30,025 bases of DNA from CADCTB01 sp964479465 (GCA_964479465.1 CAYZMG010000052.1:1-30025), one strand, 5' to 3'. Positions 9,675-17,430 are shown, counted from the stretch's first letter. Made by a program: numbers and translations. Notes: generated by a model not told the origin, from the letters alone.

Positions 9675-10451
9675 ATGCGTATCGCCACCTGGAACGTCAA
9701 CTCCCTCAAGGTCCGCCTGCCCAAGGTCGAGGAGTGGCTGGCCTACGCCCAGCCCGACGTCCTGTGCATGCAGGAGACGAAGCTGGCCGACAGCGCCTTC
9801 CCAGCCCTGGCTTTCTCCGCCCTCGGATATGAGTCGGCGCACAGCGGTGAGGGCCGGTGGAACGGGGTGGCCATCCTGAGCCGGGTCGGGCTCGACGACG
9901 TGGTGGCCGGCTTCTCCGACCAGGCCGAGGACGAGACCGTCGAGGCCCGCCTGCTGTGGGCGACCTGCGCCGGCGTGCGGGTGGCCAGCGTCTACGTGCC
10001 CAACGGGCGCCAGGTGGGCACCGAGCATTACGACGCCAAGCTGGCATGGCTCGAGCGCCTGCGCCGGCACATCTCCTCCGGGTGCGACCCCACCGCCGAC
10101 ATGGTGATCTGCGGGGACTTCAACGTCGCTCCCGAGGACCGCGACTGCTGGGATCCCTCGAAGCTCCACGGGGGCACCCACATCAGCCCGCCCGAGCGGG
10201 AGGCGGTGGCCGCCCTGCAGGAGTGGGGCCTGAGCGATGTGTTCCGCCGGATCTACCCCCAGTCAGGCGTCTTCTCCTGGTGGGACTACCGGGCCGGCGA
10301 CTTCCACCAGGGGCGCGGCCTGCGCATCGACCTCGTGCTGGCCACCAAGTCACTGGCCGACCGGGCCACCTGGGCGCTCATCGACCGGCAGGCCCGCAAG
10401 GGAAAGCTCCCGAGCGACCACGCCCCCCTACTTGTGGACTTCGACCGCTGA
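9675..10451 (+). CDS. xth: Exodeoxyribonuclease III / AP endonuclease
   Basis: 258 aa, the usual family length. It begins MRIATWNVNSLKVRLP with the Mg-binding N8; QETK holds the catalytic Glu (about residue 34); GDFNVAPEDRD is the Asp/Asn motif (about 150-160) and SDHAPLLVDF is the C-terminal Asp-His pair. Xth cuts at abasic sites and removes 3' blocking groups in base excision repair. The N-terminus fits the family start exactly, and the TAGAGT hexamer supports it. It is 22 bp downstream of the NYN gene and faces the sigma-4-like gene. Confidence 0.96.
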   Translation: MRIATWNVNSLKVRLPKVEEWLAYAQPDVLCMQETKLADSAFPALAFSALGYESAHSGEGRWNGVAILSRVGLDDVVAGFSDQAEDETVEARLLWATCAGVRVASVYVPNGRQVGTEHYDAKLAWLERLRRHISSGCDPTADMVICGDFNVAPEDRDCWDPSKLHGGTHISPPEREAVAALQEWGLSDVFRRIYPQSGVFSWWDYRAGDFHQGRGLRIDLVLATKSLADRATWALIDRQARKGKLPSDHAPLLVDFDR

Positions 10452-10459
10452 TCGAACTT

Positions 10460-10496
10460 GCTGCATTTACCCGCCGTGTACGCGGTTAGATGCAGC
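10460..10496. terminator. Inverted repeat between convergent genes
   Basis: GCTGCAT (10460-10466) pairs with ATGCAGC (10490-10496), with inner CCGC/GCGG pairing. It lies between xth and the leftward sigma-4-like gene, so a bidirectional transcription end is likely, although there is no T-run on either side. Confidence 0.45.
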
Positions 10497-10513
10497 CAGA
10501 ACGGGGCAGTCGG

Positions 10514-10813
10514 CTATTCGGCCAGCGTGGTCCGCAACTTGGCCAGGCCGCCGGCGAGGGCTTCGCGGAGCTCGGCGCGGGGGAGCCCCGTGTCGTGGTG
10601 CAGCTCCTTCATGGTGCGGGGCGGCGTGCCGTCGAGGCCGTAGTGGGCGGTGATGACCTGGCGTTCGAGGGGGTCGAGGAACTCGAAGAGCCGGGCACCC
10701 ATGTTCCGTAGGACCATGGCGTCGTCATCAATGGTCGCGTCGAGATCCGCCACCTCGGTCTTCGACGGATCCCGGTAGGGCCAACCGTCCTCGGGCCACA
10801 GATAGGGGCGCAT
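10514..10813 (-). CDS. Stand-alone sigma-70 region 4-like protein
   Basis: 99 aa. Residues about 46-97 (LDPLERQVITAHYGLDG, then TMKELHHDTGLPRAELREAL and AKLRTTL) match sigma region 4, the helix-turn-helix that binds -35 elements, including the LxxxERxVxxxxYGLxG signature. There is no region 2, so it cannot act as a full sigma factor. The first 40 residues are acidic and contain aromatic residues. It lies 30 bp downstream of uvrD2 in the same direction. The start codon follows directly on the arm of a nested inverted repeat and has no obvious Shine-Dalgarno. It may be a DNA-binding co-regulator, or a factor that modifies RNA polymerase. Confidence 0.75.
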   Translation of the reverse strand: MRPYLWPEDGWPYRDPSKTEVADLDATIDDDAMVLRNMGARLFEFLDPLERQVITAHYGLDGTPPRTMKELHHDTGLPRAELREALAGGLAKLRTTLAE

Positions 10814-10853
10814 AACCCGTTCTCGCGCCGATGGCGCCCGATGTCAACGGGTT
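10814..10853 (-). promoter_or_regulatory. Nested inverted repeat abutting a start codon
   Basis: AACCCGTT (10814-10821) and AACGGGTT (10846-10853) form a perfect 8-bp outer stem; GCGCC-GAT-GGCGC (10825-10837) forms the inner stem. On the minus strand the outer arm ends at the base before ATG 10813, and the other arm covers the uvrD2 stop codon. It could be a hairpin controlling translation or an operator. Confidence 0.5.
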
Positions 10854-12955
10854 GACGAAGCCGCCACCACCGCCAGCAGGGCGTCGCCGTAGCGGTCGGC
10901 CTTGACCGGGCCCATGCCGGGAAGGGCGAGCAGTGAGGGCCGGTCGTGAGGCCGGGCCTCGGCCACCGCGGCCAGCGTGGTGTCGTGGAAGACCACGAAC
11001 GCCGGCACGCCCGACGCCCGGGCCGCGTTCGCCCGCCATGACCGGAGGGCCTGGAGCACGGCCGGATCGGCCCGCTCGCCGGCCCGGGGGACCCGTTGGC
11101 CGCCGGCGGTGGACCGCAGCCGGGCGCGGCCGTCGGCTACGCGGCCCCGCCAGGCGTCGGAGCCGGCCTCGGTGGCGCCGGCCAGGGCCGCGATGGCGGT
11201 TTCGATCTCGGTCAGCCAGGGCGACGGCGAGCGGGCCATGGTGCCGGAGCCGAACGTGCGCCGCTCGGCCCAGGAGACGTGGAGCTCCTGCTCGGCCCGG
11301 GTGACGGCGACGTAGAGGAGCCGGCGCTCCTCAGCCCGGGCCTCGGGCGTGGTGGCGTGGCCGATGGGCAGCAGGCCCTGCTCGAAGCCCACCAGGAACA
11401 CCACCGGCCACTCCAGCCCCTTGGCGGCGTGGACCGTGGCCAGGTCGACGGCCTGGCCCCTGGTGGCCGGCTCCTCCCGGGCCAGGCGGGCCGTGAGCCA
11501 GGCCACGAAGCTGCCGACCGACCCGGTGCGGTCAAGGGTGAGGAACTCCCGGGCCTGGTGGGCCAGCACGTCGAGGTCGGCGCCGCGCTCGCCGGCTTCG
11601 TCGGCCTCCCGGGCCAGCATGTCGAGGTCGGGGAGGACGGTGGCCAGCGGCGCGCCGGCGCGCCGGCGCAGGCCGGCGACGGTCTCCTTCACCGCCGGCT
11701 GGTCGAGGAACGCCGAGGCGCCCTGGAAGCGCCGCGGGTTGCCACTGCCGTTGATCNNNNNNNNNNGGGTCACCTTGGCGGGGTCGATGACACCAGCCTT
11801 GAGGAGGTCCTCGAACACCACGAGCTGGGCGTGGGTGCGGGCCAGGACGGCGAGATCGGACCAGCGGCCGGCGCCGCCCCGCCGGCGCAGGGCCCGGACG
11901 ACGTTGCGGGCCTCGTCCTCGTCGCTGGCGTAGGAGGTCACCGTCGGCAGGGGGCCATCGGCTCCGGGGGCTCGGAGCGGGCGGCCGCCGATGCCTTCGA
12001 GCACGGCATTGGCCACGGCCACCACCTGGGGCGACGAGCGGTGGTTCTGGTCGAGGTGGACGACGGTGGACCCCGCGAACCGCTCGGCGAACTCCGTCAA
12101 GTAGCGGGGGTCGGCACCGTTCCATGAGTAGATGGCCTGGCGGGGGTCACCCACCACGCAGAGGTCGTCGCGCCCGTCGCGCCATGCCTCCAGGAGGCGG
12201 AACTGGAGGGGGTTCACATCCTGGAACTCGTCGACGAAGAGGTGCCGGTACCGCCACCGTTGGGTTGCCGCGAACGAGGGGTCCGTCTCCAGGGCACGGG
12301 CGCATTCGAGGAGCAGGTCGTCGAAGTCGACAAGGTTCTGGCGGCGCTTCTCCTGCTGGTAGCGCTCGTAGATGGAGGCCACTGCGGCGGCCGGCATCGG
12401 CGGCTTGCGGCCGGCGGCGGCGACCGCTTCGGCGTAGCCCGCCGGCGACACCATGCGGGCTTGGGCCCACTCGATCTCGGCCGCCAGCTCGGTGGGCCCA
12501 GGGTCCGACGGCGACCTTCGGGCCGGCAGCAGGCGGAACAGGATCCGGGTCTTGCGGTCGAGCAGCGCCGGCGGCCGCTCGCCGCTGTCAGCCCAGCGCC
12601 GGCGCAGCTGGGCGTAGGCGATGGCGTGAAAGGTGCCGGCGGCGACCTGGTCGCGCACGCCGAGGCCGCCCAGGCGGGAGGACAGCTCGTCGGCCGCCCG
12701 CCGGGTGAAGGTGAGGGCCAGGACGTGAGAAGCGGCGACGTGACCCTCGGCCACCCGCCAGGCGATGCGACGGGTGAGCACCCGGGTCTTGCCCGAGCCG
12801 GCGCCGGCCAGGATGCACAAGGGCTGGCCCGCGGTGGTGACGGCCTCCAGCTGGGCCGGCGTGAGCCCGGTCAGCAGGTCGGTGCAGCCTCCGTGGCGGC
12901 TGAACGGCATGCAGCCTCCGTGGCGGCTGAACGGCATGGTGGGAGCGGTGCTCAT
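10844..12955 (-). CDS. uvrD2: UvrD2-type superfamily 1 DNA helicase with HRDC domain (contains assembly gap)
   Basis: 703 codons including 4 unknown ones at the gap; Mycobacterium UvrD2 is about the same length. SF1A motifs in order: Walker A GAGSGKT, LTFTRRAADEL, Walker B with DEFQDVNPLQ, QNHRSSP, TVHAAKGLEWPVVFLVG and LLYVAVTRAEQEL. The last 80 residues (from about 625: PAVLQALRSWRANAA ... LLALPGMGPVKADRYG) are an HRDC domain, the actinobacterial UvrD2 mark. It unwinds DNA 3' to 5' in repair. The N-terminus is preceded by an odd 2x9-residue repeat, MPFSRHGGC, from a 27-bp tandem duplication. The reading frame is preserved across 10 N. It heads a two-gene unit with the sigma-4-like gene. Confidence 0.92.
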   Translation of the reverse strand: MSTAPTMPFSRHGGCMPFSRHGGCTDLLTGLTPAQLEAVTTAGQPLCILAGAGSGKTRVLTRRIAWRVAEGHVAASHVLALTFTRRAADELSSRLGGLGVRDQVAAGTFHAIAYAQLRRRWADSGERPPALLDRKTRILFRLLPARRSPSDPGPTELAAEIEWAQARMVSPAGYAEAVAAAGRKPPMPAAAVASIYERYQQEKRRQNLVDFDDLLLECARALETDPSFAATQRWRYRHLFVDEFQDVNPLQFRLLEAWRDGRDDLCVVGDPRQAIYSWNGADPRYLTEFAERFAGSTVVHLDQNHRSSPQVVAVANAVLEGIGGRPLRAPGADGPLPTVTSYASDEDEARNVVRALRRRGGAGRWSDLAVLARTHAQLVVFEDLLKAGVIDPAKVTXXXXINGSGNPRRFQGASAFLDQPAVKETVAGLRRRAGAPLATVLPDLDMLAREADEAGERGADLDVLAHQAREFLTLDRTGSVGSFVAWLTARLAREEPATRGQAVDLATVHAAKGLEWPVVFLVGFEQGLLPIGHATTPEARAEERRLLYVAVTRAEQELHVSWAERRTFGSGTMARSPSPWLTEIETAIAALAGATEAGSDAWRGRVADGRARLRSTAGGQRVPRAGERADPAVLQALRSWRANAARASGVPAFVVFHDTTLAAVAEARPHDRPSLLALPGMGPVKADRYGDALLAVVAASSTR
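11757..11766. other. Assembly gap (10 N)
   Basis: Ten unknown bases inside uvrD2, between motifs IV and V of the helicase. The frames on both sides agree if the true length is 10 modulo 3. It may be a fixed-size scaffold gap, so bases could be missing or duplicated here. Confidence 0.98.
12884..12937. repeat. Perfect 27-bp tandem duplication at the uvrD2 5' end
   Basis: Two identical 27-bp units, 12884-12910 and 12911-12937, each encoding MPFSRHGGC on the minus strand. Each unit brings its own ATG (12937 and 12910), so three in-frame ATG codons exist. The length is a multiple of three, so the frame is kept. Confidence 0.95.
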
Positions 12956-12965
12956 GTCCCGATCG

Positions 12966-12971
12966 AACGTA
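12966..12971 (-). promoter_or_regulatory. -10 hexamer TACGTT, uvrD2
   Basis: It lies 10 nt upstream of ATG 12955, with no clear Shine-Dalgarno. It favours the first ATG over those inside the duplication. Confidence 0.4.
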
Positions 12972-13002
12972 CAGTCGGGGTGAGACAGGATGGTGGATGG
13001 TC

Positions 13003-13020
13003 GCCCGGCGCCCGCCGGGC
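13003..13020. repeat. Hairpin in the divergent uvrD2/nucleotidase spacer
   Basis: GCCCGGC-GCCC-GCCGGGC, a perfect 7-bp stem with a 4-nt loop, in a 169-bp spacer that otherwise holds G- and C-runs and the two promoters. No T-run follows. Confidence 0.4.
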
Positions 13021-13111
13021 ATACGGCGCCGGCGGGGCAGGGGCCCCCGCTCCGGCGAGGAGGAGGGGATGGGGGTCCCCGCCGGGAAGAAACACTGTCC
13101 CAGGGGGCCGA

Positions 13112-13117
13112 TACGCT
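13112..13117 (+). promoter_or_regulatory. -10 hexamer TACGCT, nucleotidase gene
   Basis: It lies 7 nt upstream of ATG 13125 (4 nt upstream of GTG 13122). Leaderless start predicted. It starts the rightward run that continues to 15966. Confidence 0.45.
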
Positions 13118-13124
13118 TCAGGTG

Positions 13125-13697
13125 ATGCTCTGCGGTCTCGATCTCGACGGTGTGCTGTGCGATCTCGGCCCCTCCGTGGCCGAGCGCATCGCCACCGCGT
13201 TCGGCGTGGCCAGCCACCCGTCCACCTGGCGCAGCTACGACCTGCGCCTGCTGCGCCTGGGCATCCCCGAGGACCGCTTCTCGGCGTTCCTCGACGAGAC
13301 GTTCGCCGACCCCGGCCTCTACTCGACCGCACCGGTGTGCGATGGGGTGGGCGCGGCCCTGCGCCAGCTCCGGGAGAGCGGCTGGAACCTCGTCGGCATC
13401 ACCGCCCGGCCGCCGCATTTGGCCGCCGCCACCAGGGCATGGCTGGCCCGCCACGGCCTGCCCCTCGAGGAGGTCCATCACACGCCGGTGGGCACCAAGT
13501 CGGCCGTCGCCCGCCACCTGGGCGCCATCGCCACCATCGAGGACAACCCCACCGAGGCCGAGCTGCTGGCCGAGGTGTGTGACTCCTGGCTGCTCGACCG
13601 ACCGTACAACCAGGGATCGCCGGTCGTGCGGGCCCGCCGGCTCTCGTCGTGGGACGACGCCGTCGGCCGGCTCTGCCAGCTCCGCCTCTTCGCCTAG
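13125..13697 (+). CDS. HAD-family 5'-nucleotidase-like phosphatase
   Basis: 190 aa. MLCGLDLDGVLCDL carries the HAD nucleophile Asp pair (D6, D8), the NxxGITARP segment (about 90-96) is the HAD motif II Thr, and an IEDNPTEAE motif (about 144-152) supplies the acidic C-terminal residues. The family is close to the 5'(3')-deoxyribonucleotidase / NT5C-like group, which dephosphorylates nucleoside monophosphates; the true substrate is not readable. The frame is open upstream to 12990, but that part is low-complexity and the start at 13125 fits both the HAD N-terminus and the TACGCT hexamer. The ACT gene begins 4 bp after its stop. Confidence 0.82.
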   Translation: MLCGLDLDGVLCDLGPSVAERIATAFGVASHPSTWRSYDLRLLRLGIPEDRFSAFLDETFADPGLYSTAPVCDGVGAALRQLRESGWNLVGITARPPHLAAATRAWLARHGLPLEEVHHTPVGTKSAVARHLGAIATIEDNPTEAELLAEVCDSWLLDRPYNQGSPVVRARRLSSWDDAVGRLCQLRLFA

Positions 13698-13700
13698 CCG

Positions 13701-14237
13701 ATGTCCCATTTCGCGGTCACCGCCGTGGGTGCCGACCGTCCTGGCATCGTCGCCGCCGTCACCGGTGCCTTCGCCGAGCACGGCTGCAATCTGGAGGACA
13801 GCTCCATGACCATCCTGCGGGGCCAGTTCGCCATGATGCTGGTCGTCGATGCACCGGCCGGTGTGGGCGCCGGCGAGCTGGAGGCGGCCCTCGCCGGCCC
13901 GGCGGCCGATCTGGATCTGGTCGTCACCGTCCGCCAGGCCGCCGAGCCGCCGGAAATCGAGCCCGATATCGAGTCATGGACCGTGTCGGTCTACGGCGCC
14001 GACCATCCGGGCATCGTGCACGGGGTGGCGGCATTGCTGGCCGAGCGCTCGGTGAACATCGTCGACCTGAGTACGCGGGTCGTCGGCACCCACGAGAGCC
14101 CCGTCTACACCATGTTCCTGGAGGTCACGCTCCCACCGGATGGTGACCCCCACCGGCTCCAGGCCGACCTGGAGGCCAAGGCCGGCGAGCTGGGGGTGAC
14201 ATGCCGGCTGCACCCCTCGGAGGCCGACATCCTCTGA
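13701..14237 (+). CDS. Double ACT-domain protein, GcvR-like
   Basis: 178 aa made of two ACT repeats: about 3-75 (VTAVGADRPGIVAAVTGAFAEHGCNLED) and about 93-170 (SVYGADHPGIVHGVAALLAERSVNIVDL). Both keep the DRPGI/DHPGI loop and the helix of ligand-binding ACT domains. This architecture matches GcvR, the glycine cleavage accessory regulator, which has no DNA-binding domain of its own; related proteins occur in actinobacteria with unproved function. Glycine or another amino acid is the likely ligand. No gcv gene is in view. It sits between a nucleotidase and peptide deformylase with very short spacers (3 and 13 bp), so it is one operon. Confidence 0.85.
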   Translation: MSHFAVTAVGADRPGIVAAVTGAFAEHGCNLEDSSMTILRGQFAMMLVVDAPAGVGAGELEAALAGPAADLDLVVTVRQAAEPPEIEPDIESWTVSVYGADHPGIVHGVAALLAERSVNIVDLSTRVVGTHESPVYTMFLEVTLPPDGDPHRLQADLEAKAGELGVTCRLHPSEADIL

Positions 14238-14250
14238 GCCGGGCGGCCTG

Positions 14251-14751
14251 ATGGCCGTCCGGCCCGTACTCGCCCTGCCCGACCCGTTCCTCCAGCGCCC
14301 CTCGGCCACTGTCGGCACGATCGATGCCGCCGCCCTCGCCCTGGCCGCCGACCTGCTCGACACCATGCGGTCCCGGCCGGCGTGCGTGGGTCTGGCCGCG
14401 CCCCAGATCGGCGTCAGCCGGCGCGCCTTCGCCATCGACGTCACCGGCCACCGCAAAGCCCGGTCGTGCGCCGGCGAGCTCGTGCTCTTCGACCCCGTGC
14501 TGGTGGCCTCGGACAAGCCTGTCATGGGGCGCGAGGGCTGTCTCAGCATCCCCGACCTCACCGGTGATGTCGCCCGCGCCACCGAGGTCGTGGTGCGGGG
14601 CCTGGGGGCCGACGGCACCGAGCGGGTGGTGGAGGCCGACGCCTTCGAAGCCCGCGCCCTGCTGCACGAGCTCGACCATCTCGACGGGTTCCTGTTCCTC
14701 GACCGGGTGGCGTCGCCACATTCGGTGTACCGGCGCAAGGTCTACCGGTAG
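14251..14751 (+). CDS. def: Peptide deformylase
   Basis: 166 aa. All three family motifs are present: GLAAPQIG (47-54), EGCLS (95-99, Cys metal ligand) and HELDH (139-143, two His ligands and the catalytic Glu). It removes the formyl group from nascent N-terminal Met, using Fe2+ or another metal. The N-terminus (MAVRPVLALPDPFLQRP) is family-like, so ATG 14251 is right. The usual partner fmt is not adjacent; the gene is instead in an operon with an ACT protein. Actinobacteria often have more than one def paralogue, and this could be a secondary copy. Confidence 0.95.
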   Translation: MAVRPVLALPDPFLQRPSATVGTIDAAALALAADLLDTMRSRPACVGLAAPQIGVSRRAFAIDVTGHRKARSCAGELVLFDPVLVASDKPVMGREGCLSIPDLTGDVARATEVVVRGLGADGTERVVEADAFEARALLHELDHLDGFLFLDRVASPHSVYRRKVYR

Positions 14752-14754
14752 ATT
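14749..14754 (+). promoter_or_regulatory. -10 hexamer TAGATT, PH-SHOCT gene
   Basis: It overlaps the def stop codon and lies 9 nt upstream of ATG 14764. An internal, leaderless promoter within the run is predicted. Confidence 0.45.
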
Positions 14755-14763
14755 CGTCAGTGC

Positions 14764-15378
14764 ATGGGCTTCCCGAAGAAGTACCTGAACGACGGCGAGG
14801 AGATCATCGTCGACCAGCGGCCGCACCTGTTCTTCCTTTTCGGCCCTACCTTGGGCCTGGTCGCCGCCCTCGCCCTGGCCATATGGGTGGGCCAGGGGGA
14901 CCCCGAAGATTGGGTCCTGTTCCCGGTCCTGGGCCTCGCCGTGATCGCCCTCGGGTTCTTCCTGGCCCGCCTCGCCCAATGGATGACCACCGAGTTCGTT
15001 CTCACCACCGACCGGCTGATCTATCGCAAGGGTGTCCTGGCCCGGCAGGGCCGTGAGATACCTCTCGAGCGGGTCAACAACGTCAGCTACGAGCAATCGC
15101 TGTTCCAGCGGATGATGCGCGCCGGAGACCTCCTCGTGGAGTCCGCCGGGGAGAGCGGCCAGTCGGCGTTCGGGCACTTCTCCGACCCGCAGGGCACCCA
15201 GAACGAGATTCACCGGGCCATCGAGGCCGCCGCCGCCCGCGACGCCGACCGCATGGCCGGCCGGCGTGAGCTATCGCCTCTTGAGCAGCTCGAGAAGCTG
15301 GAGGAGCTGCGCCAGCGGGGTGTGATCTCCCAGGCCGAGTTCGACCTCAAGAAGCAGAAGCTGCTCGACCGGCTCTAG
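14764..15378 (+). CDS. Membrane protein with bacterial PH domain (bPH2/YdbT-like) and SHOCT tail
   Basis: 204 aa. Two TM helices (about 22-42 and 50-68) are followed by a bacterial PH-like domain (about 74-150: TTEFVLTTDRLIYRKGVLARQG and IPLERVNNVSYEQSLFQRM, quoted as segments), the pattern of YdbS/YdbT proteins. The last 30 residues (LEQLEKLEELRQRGVISQAEFDLKKQKLL, about 172-201, given as a motif) form a SHOCT domain, a short oligomerisation or anchoring module. It is a cytoplasmic-facing membrane protein of unknown task, probably in envelope stress or membrane organisation. It lies 12 bp after def, with its own -10 hexamer. Confidence 0.85.
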   Translation: MGFPKKYLNDGEEIIVDQRPHLFFLFGPTLGLVAALALAIWVGQGDPEDWVLFPVLGLAVIALGFFLARLAQWMTTEFVLTTDRLIYRKGVLARQGREIPLERVNNVSYEQSLFQRMMRAGDLLVESAGESGQSAFGHFSDPQGTQNEIHRAIEAAAARDADRMAGRRELSPLEQLEKLEELRQRGVISQAEFDLKKQKLLDRL

Positions 15379-15396
15379 TGCTGTGGCCATAGTCCG

Positions 15397-15966
15397 GTGA
15401 CCACCTACGTCGCCCTCCTCCGCGGAATCAACGTCGGCGGTCACAACCGGGTGGCCATGGCCGACCTGCGCGCCGTGGTCTCGTCCCTGGGCCACACCGA
15501 CGTCGCCACCTACATCCAGAGCGGCAACCTGGTGTTCACCAGCGCCGTCCCCACCGGCGCCGGCGAGGTCGGTGCTGCCCTCGAGCGGGCCATCGCCTCC
15601 ACCCTCGGCGTGCAACCGCGGGTGGTGGTGTTGACCTGTGACGAGCTGGCGCAAGTGGTCGCCGCCAACCCGTATCCGGAGGAGGCCGACCCCAAGCGGC
15701 TCCACGCCGTGTTCAGGATGGACCAGGTCGGCGGTGACGAGGCCGGAGCGGTTGCCGCCGCCGTGGAGCGGGCCGCGGCCAAGGGCAGCCGGGACGAGGC
15801 GCAGCTGGTGGGGCGGACCTTGTACCTGCGCACCCCCGATGGCCTCGGGCGCAGCGTGCTGGCCGCCGAGCTGGGCCGCGCCGGTAGCGCCCTCGACGCC
15901 CGGTTGGCGACGACGGTGCGCAACTGGGCCACGGTGTGCCGCCTCCTGGCCATGTGCGGTCGCTGA
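15397..15966 (+). CDS. DUF1697 protein
   Basis: 189 aa. The start YVALLRGINVGGHNRVAM and TYIQSGNLVF are hallmarks of DUF1697, and the C-terminus ATVRNWATVCRL closes the family pattern. The fold is known, but the function is not; these are common small cytosolic actinobacterial proteins. The start is GTG 15397, since the family N-terminus fits directly. It is 18 bp from the PH-SHOCT gene and converges with the GH1 gene 18 bp on. Confidence 0.9.
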   Translation: MTTYVALLRGINVGGHNRVAMADLRAVVSSLGHTDVATYIQSGNLVFTSAVPTGAGEVGAALERAIASTLGVQPRVVVLTCDELAQVVAANPYPEEADPKRLHAVFRMDQVGGDEAGAVAAAVERAAAKGSRDEAQLVGRTLYLRTPDGLGRSVLAAELGRAGSALDARLATTVRNWATVCRLLAMCGR

Positions 15967-15984
15967 TCGGCTGCCGGCGCTCGA

Positions 15985-17418
15985 TCAACTCGCTGGAGGC
16001 GACGGCGAAAGCACCGAGCGGTCGCCGGCCCGTAGCCCCTCGGCCAGCCGGCGGTAGGCGCCGGCGGCGTCGACACCCATCGAGTCGAGGTCGCTGAGCC
16101 GGCAGCCCCGCTCACGGTCGATGCCGTAGAGGCCGAACCGGGGCTCGTAAGAGCCCCACTCGTAGCAGTCGGCCAGCGTCCAGTGGAAGTACCCGGTCAC
16201 GGGTAGGCCCTCGTCGAGGGCGGCGACCACGGCCTTGAGGTGGGCGCGCAGGGAGCGGGCCCGGTCCCAGCCGTCGCCCCGGGGCCACGCACGGCCCCGG
16301 CGCACCCGGTTGCAGAGCCCGTTCTCGGAGACCTCGATGTCGAGGCCCGGGTGGGTGTTCACCCGCAGGTAGGCGACCAGGCCCTCGGGGTGGACGGCCA
16401 TGTCCCACTGCTTGCCGACCGGCGACCAGGCCCGGCCGCCGGCGGTGCGGTGCCCTGGTGGGCGGAGGTGGTCGGCAGCCACAGGGTCGTAGTAGTTCAC
16501 CGAGACCAGATCCAGGGGCCGCTCGTAGGGCCCGTCATAGATGGCGGCCACCGCCCGGGGCAGGGCCTGGTCCAGGGGAAGGATCGACCGGGTGGCTCGC
16601 TGGATCGGCGCGTCGGCGTGGCCCTGGCCGCCGAGGGCGATGTGCTGGTCCTGGCGGCGGCCGGACAGCCATTCCCGCAGGTCGGGCCGCTCCACACCCT
16701 CGGACCGGGCGACGAGCACGTCGAGCAGCATCCGGTCGAGCTCGTACAGCGACGATGCGTGGTTGTCGGTGGACACCACCGCCTCGGGCTGGCGCCGGTG
16801 GATGGCGGCATGGGCCAGGACATGGGCGGTGAGGAGGTGATCCAGTGAGCGCACCAGATCGCCGAAGGCCAGATAGCGGCCGGGCGGGATGGCGCCGAAC
16901 ACGTAGGCCTGCACCGCGTAGCCGTTGATCTCGTTCAGCGTGAGCCAGTTCCGGCACCCGCCGCCCAGGCGGTCGACGGCGGCCGCCACCCAGCGGGCGA
17001 ACCGCTCCGGGCTGTCGAGGCGCAGCCAGAAGTCCGGGCCCAGCCAGTACGGGTGGGTGAAGTGGTGGAGGCAGACGGTCGGGCGAAGGTTCCGCTCTGC
17101 GCAGGCGGCCAGGATGGCCCGGTAGCGGGCGAACGCCGTCTCGTCGTACACGTCCTCGCTCGGCTCGCACCGGGCCCACTCCACCGAGAGGCGGAAGGCG
17201 TCGCAGCCGGCGGCCACGGCCCGGTCGAGATGGTCCTCGTAGCGGTCCCAGAACCCCACCGCGACACCCGACGGCTCCACCCGCCCCGACCGCTCCCAGT
17301 CGAGCCAGTCGTTCGCCGGCTCGCCCGGACCGTTAAGCCCACCCTCGGTCTGGAAGGCCGAGGTGGCCACGCCGAACCGGAAGCCCGCCGGCAGCACCAA
17401 GGGCGACGGGTCAGCCAT
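15985..17418 (-). CDS. GH1-family beta-glycosidase
   Basis: 477 aa, typical of GH1. FRFGVATSAFQTEGG (13-27) is the N-terminal signature; the acid/base Glu is E163 in LTLNEING (the usual NEP Pro is Ile); the nucleophile is E365 in IEVSENGLC. NYY (308-310) and the late FHWTLADCYEWGSYEPRFGLY match the aglycone/glycone site. No signal peptide, so it is cytosolic. Substrate could be a beta-glucoside, beta-galactoside or a related glycoside; the family is broad and the middle region (about 230-290) is divergent. No sugar transporter or regulator is adjacent. The start is supported by a TAGCCT hexamer 6 nt upstream. Confidence 0.93.
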   Translation of the reverse strand: MADPSPLVLPAGFRFGVATSAFQTEGGLNGPGEPANDWLDWERSGRVEPSGVAVGFWDRYEDHLDRAVAAGCDAFRLSVEWARCEPSEDVYDETAFARYRAILAACAERNLRPTVCLHHFTHPYWLGPDFWLRLDSPERFARWVAAAVDRLGGGCRNWLTLNEINGYAVQAYVFGAIPPGRYLAFGDLVRSLDHLLTAHVLAHAAIHRRQPEAVVSTDNHASSLYELDRMLLDVLVARSEGVERPDLREWLSGRRQDQHIALGGQGHADAPIQRATRSILPLDQALPRAVAAIYDGPYERPLDLVSVNYYDPVAADHLRPPGHRTAGGRAWSPVGKQWDMAVHPEGLVAYLRVNTHPGLDIEVSENGLCNRVRRGRAWPRGDGWDRARSLRAHLKAVVAALDEGLPVTGYFHWTLADCYEWGSYEPRFGLYGIDRERGCRLSDLDSMGVDAAGAYRRLAEGLRAGDRSVLSPSPPAS

Positions 17419-17424
17419 CGGGCC

Positions 17425-17430
17425 AGGCTA
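17425..17430 (-). promoter_or_regulatory. -10 hexamer TAGCCT, GH1 gene
   Basis: It lies 6 nt upstream of ATG 17418, with no Shine-Dalgarno. Leaderless start predicted. Confidence 0.45.

Noticed and set aside
7958..9724. A long minus frame opposite the NYN-S1 gene
   Set aside because: Arg/Leu/Gly-rich repetition mirrors the Ala/Lys tail on the other strand; no family match.
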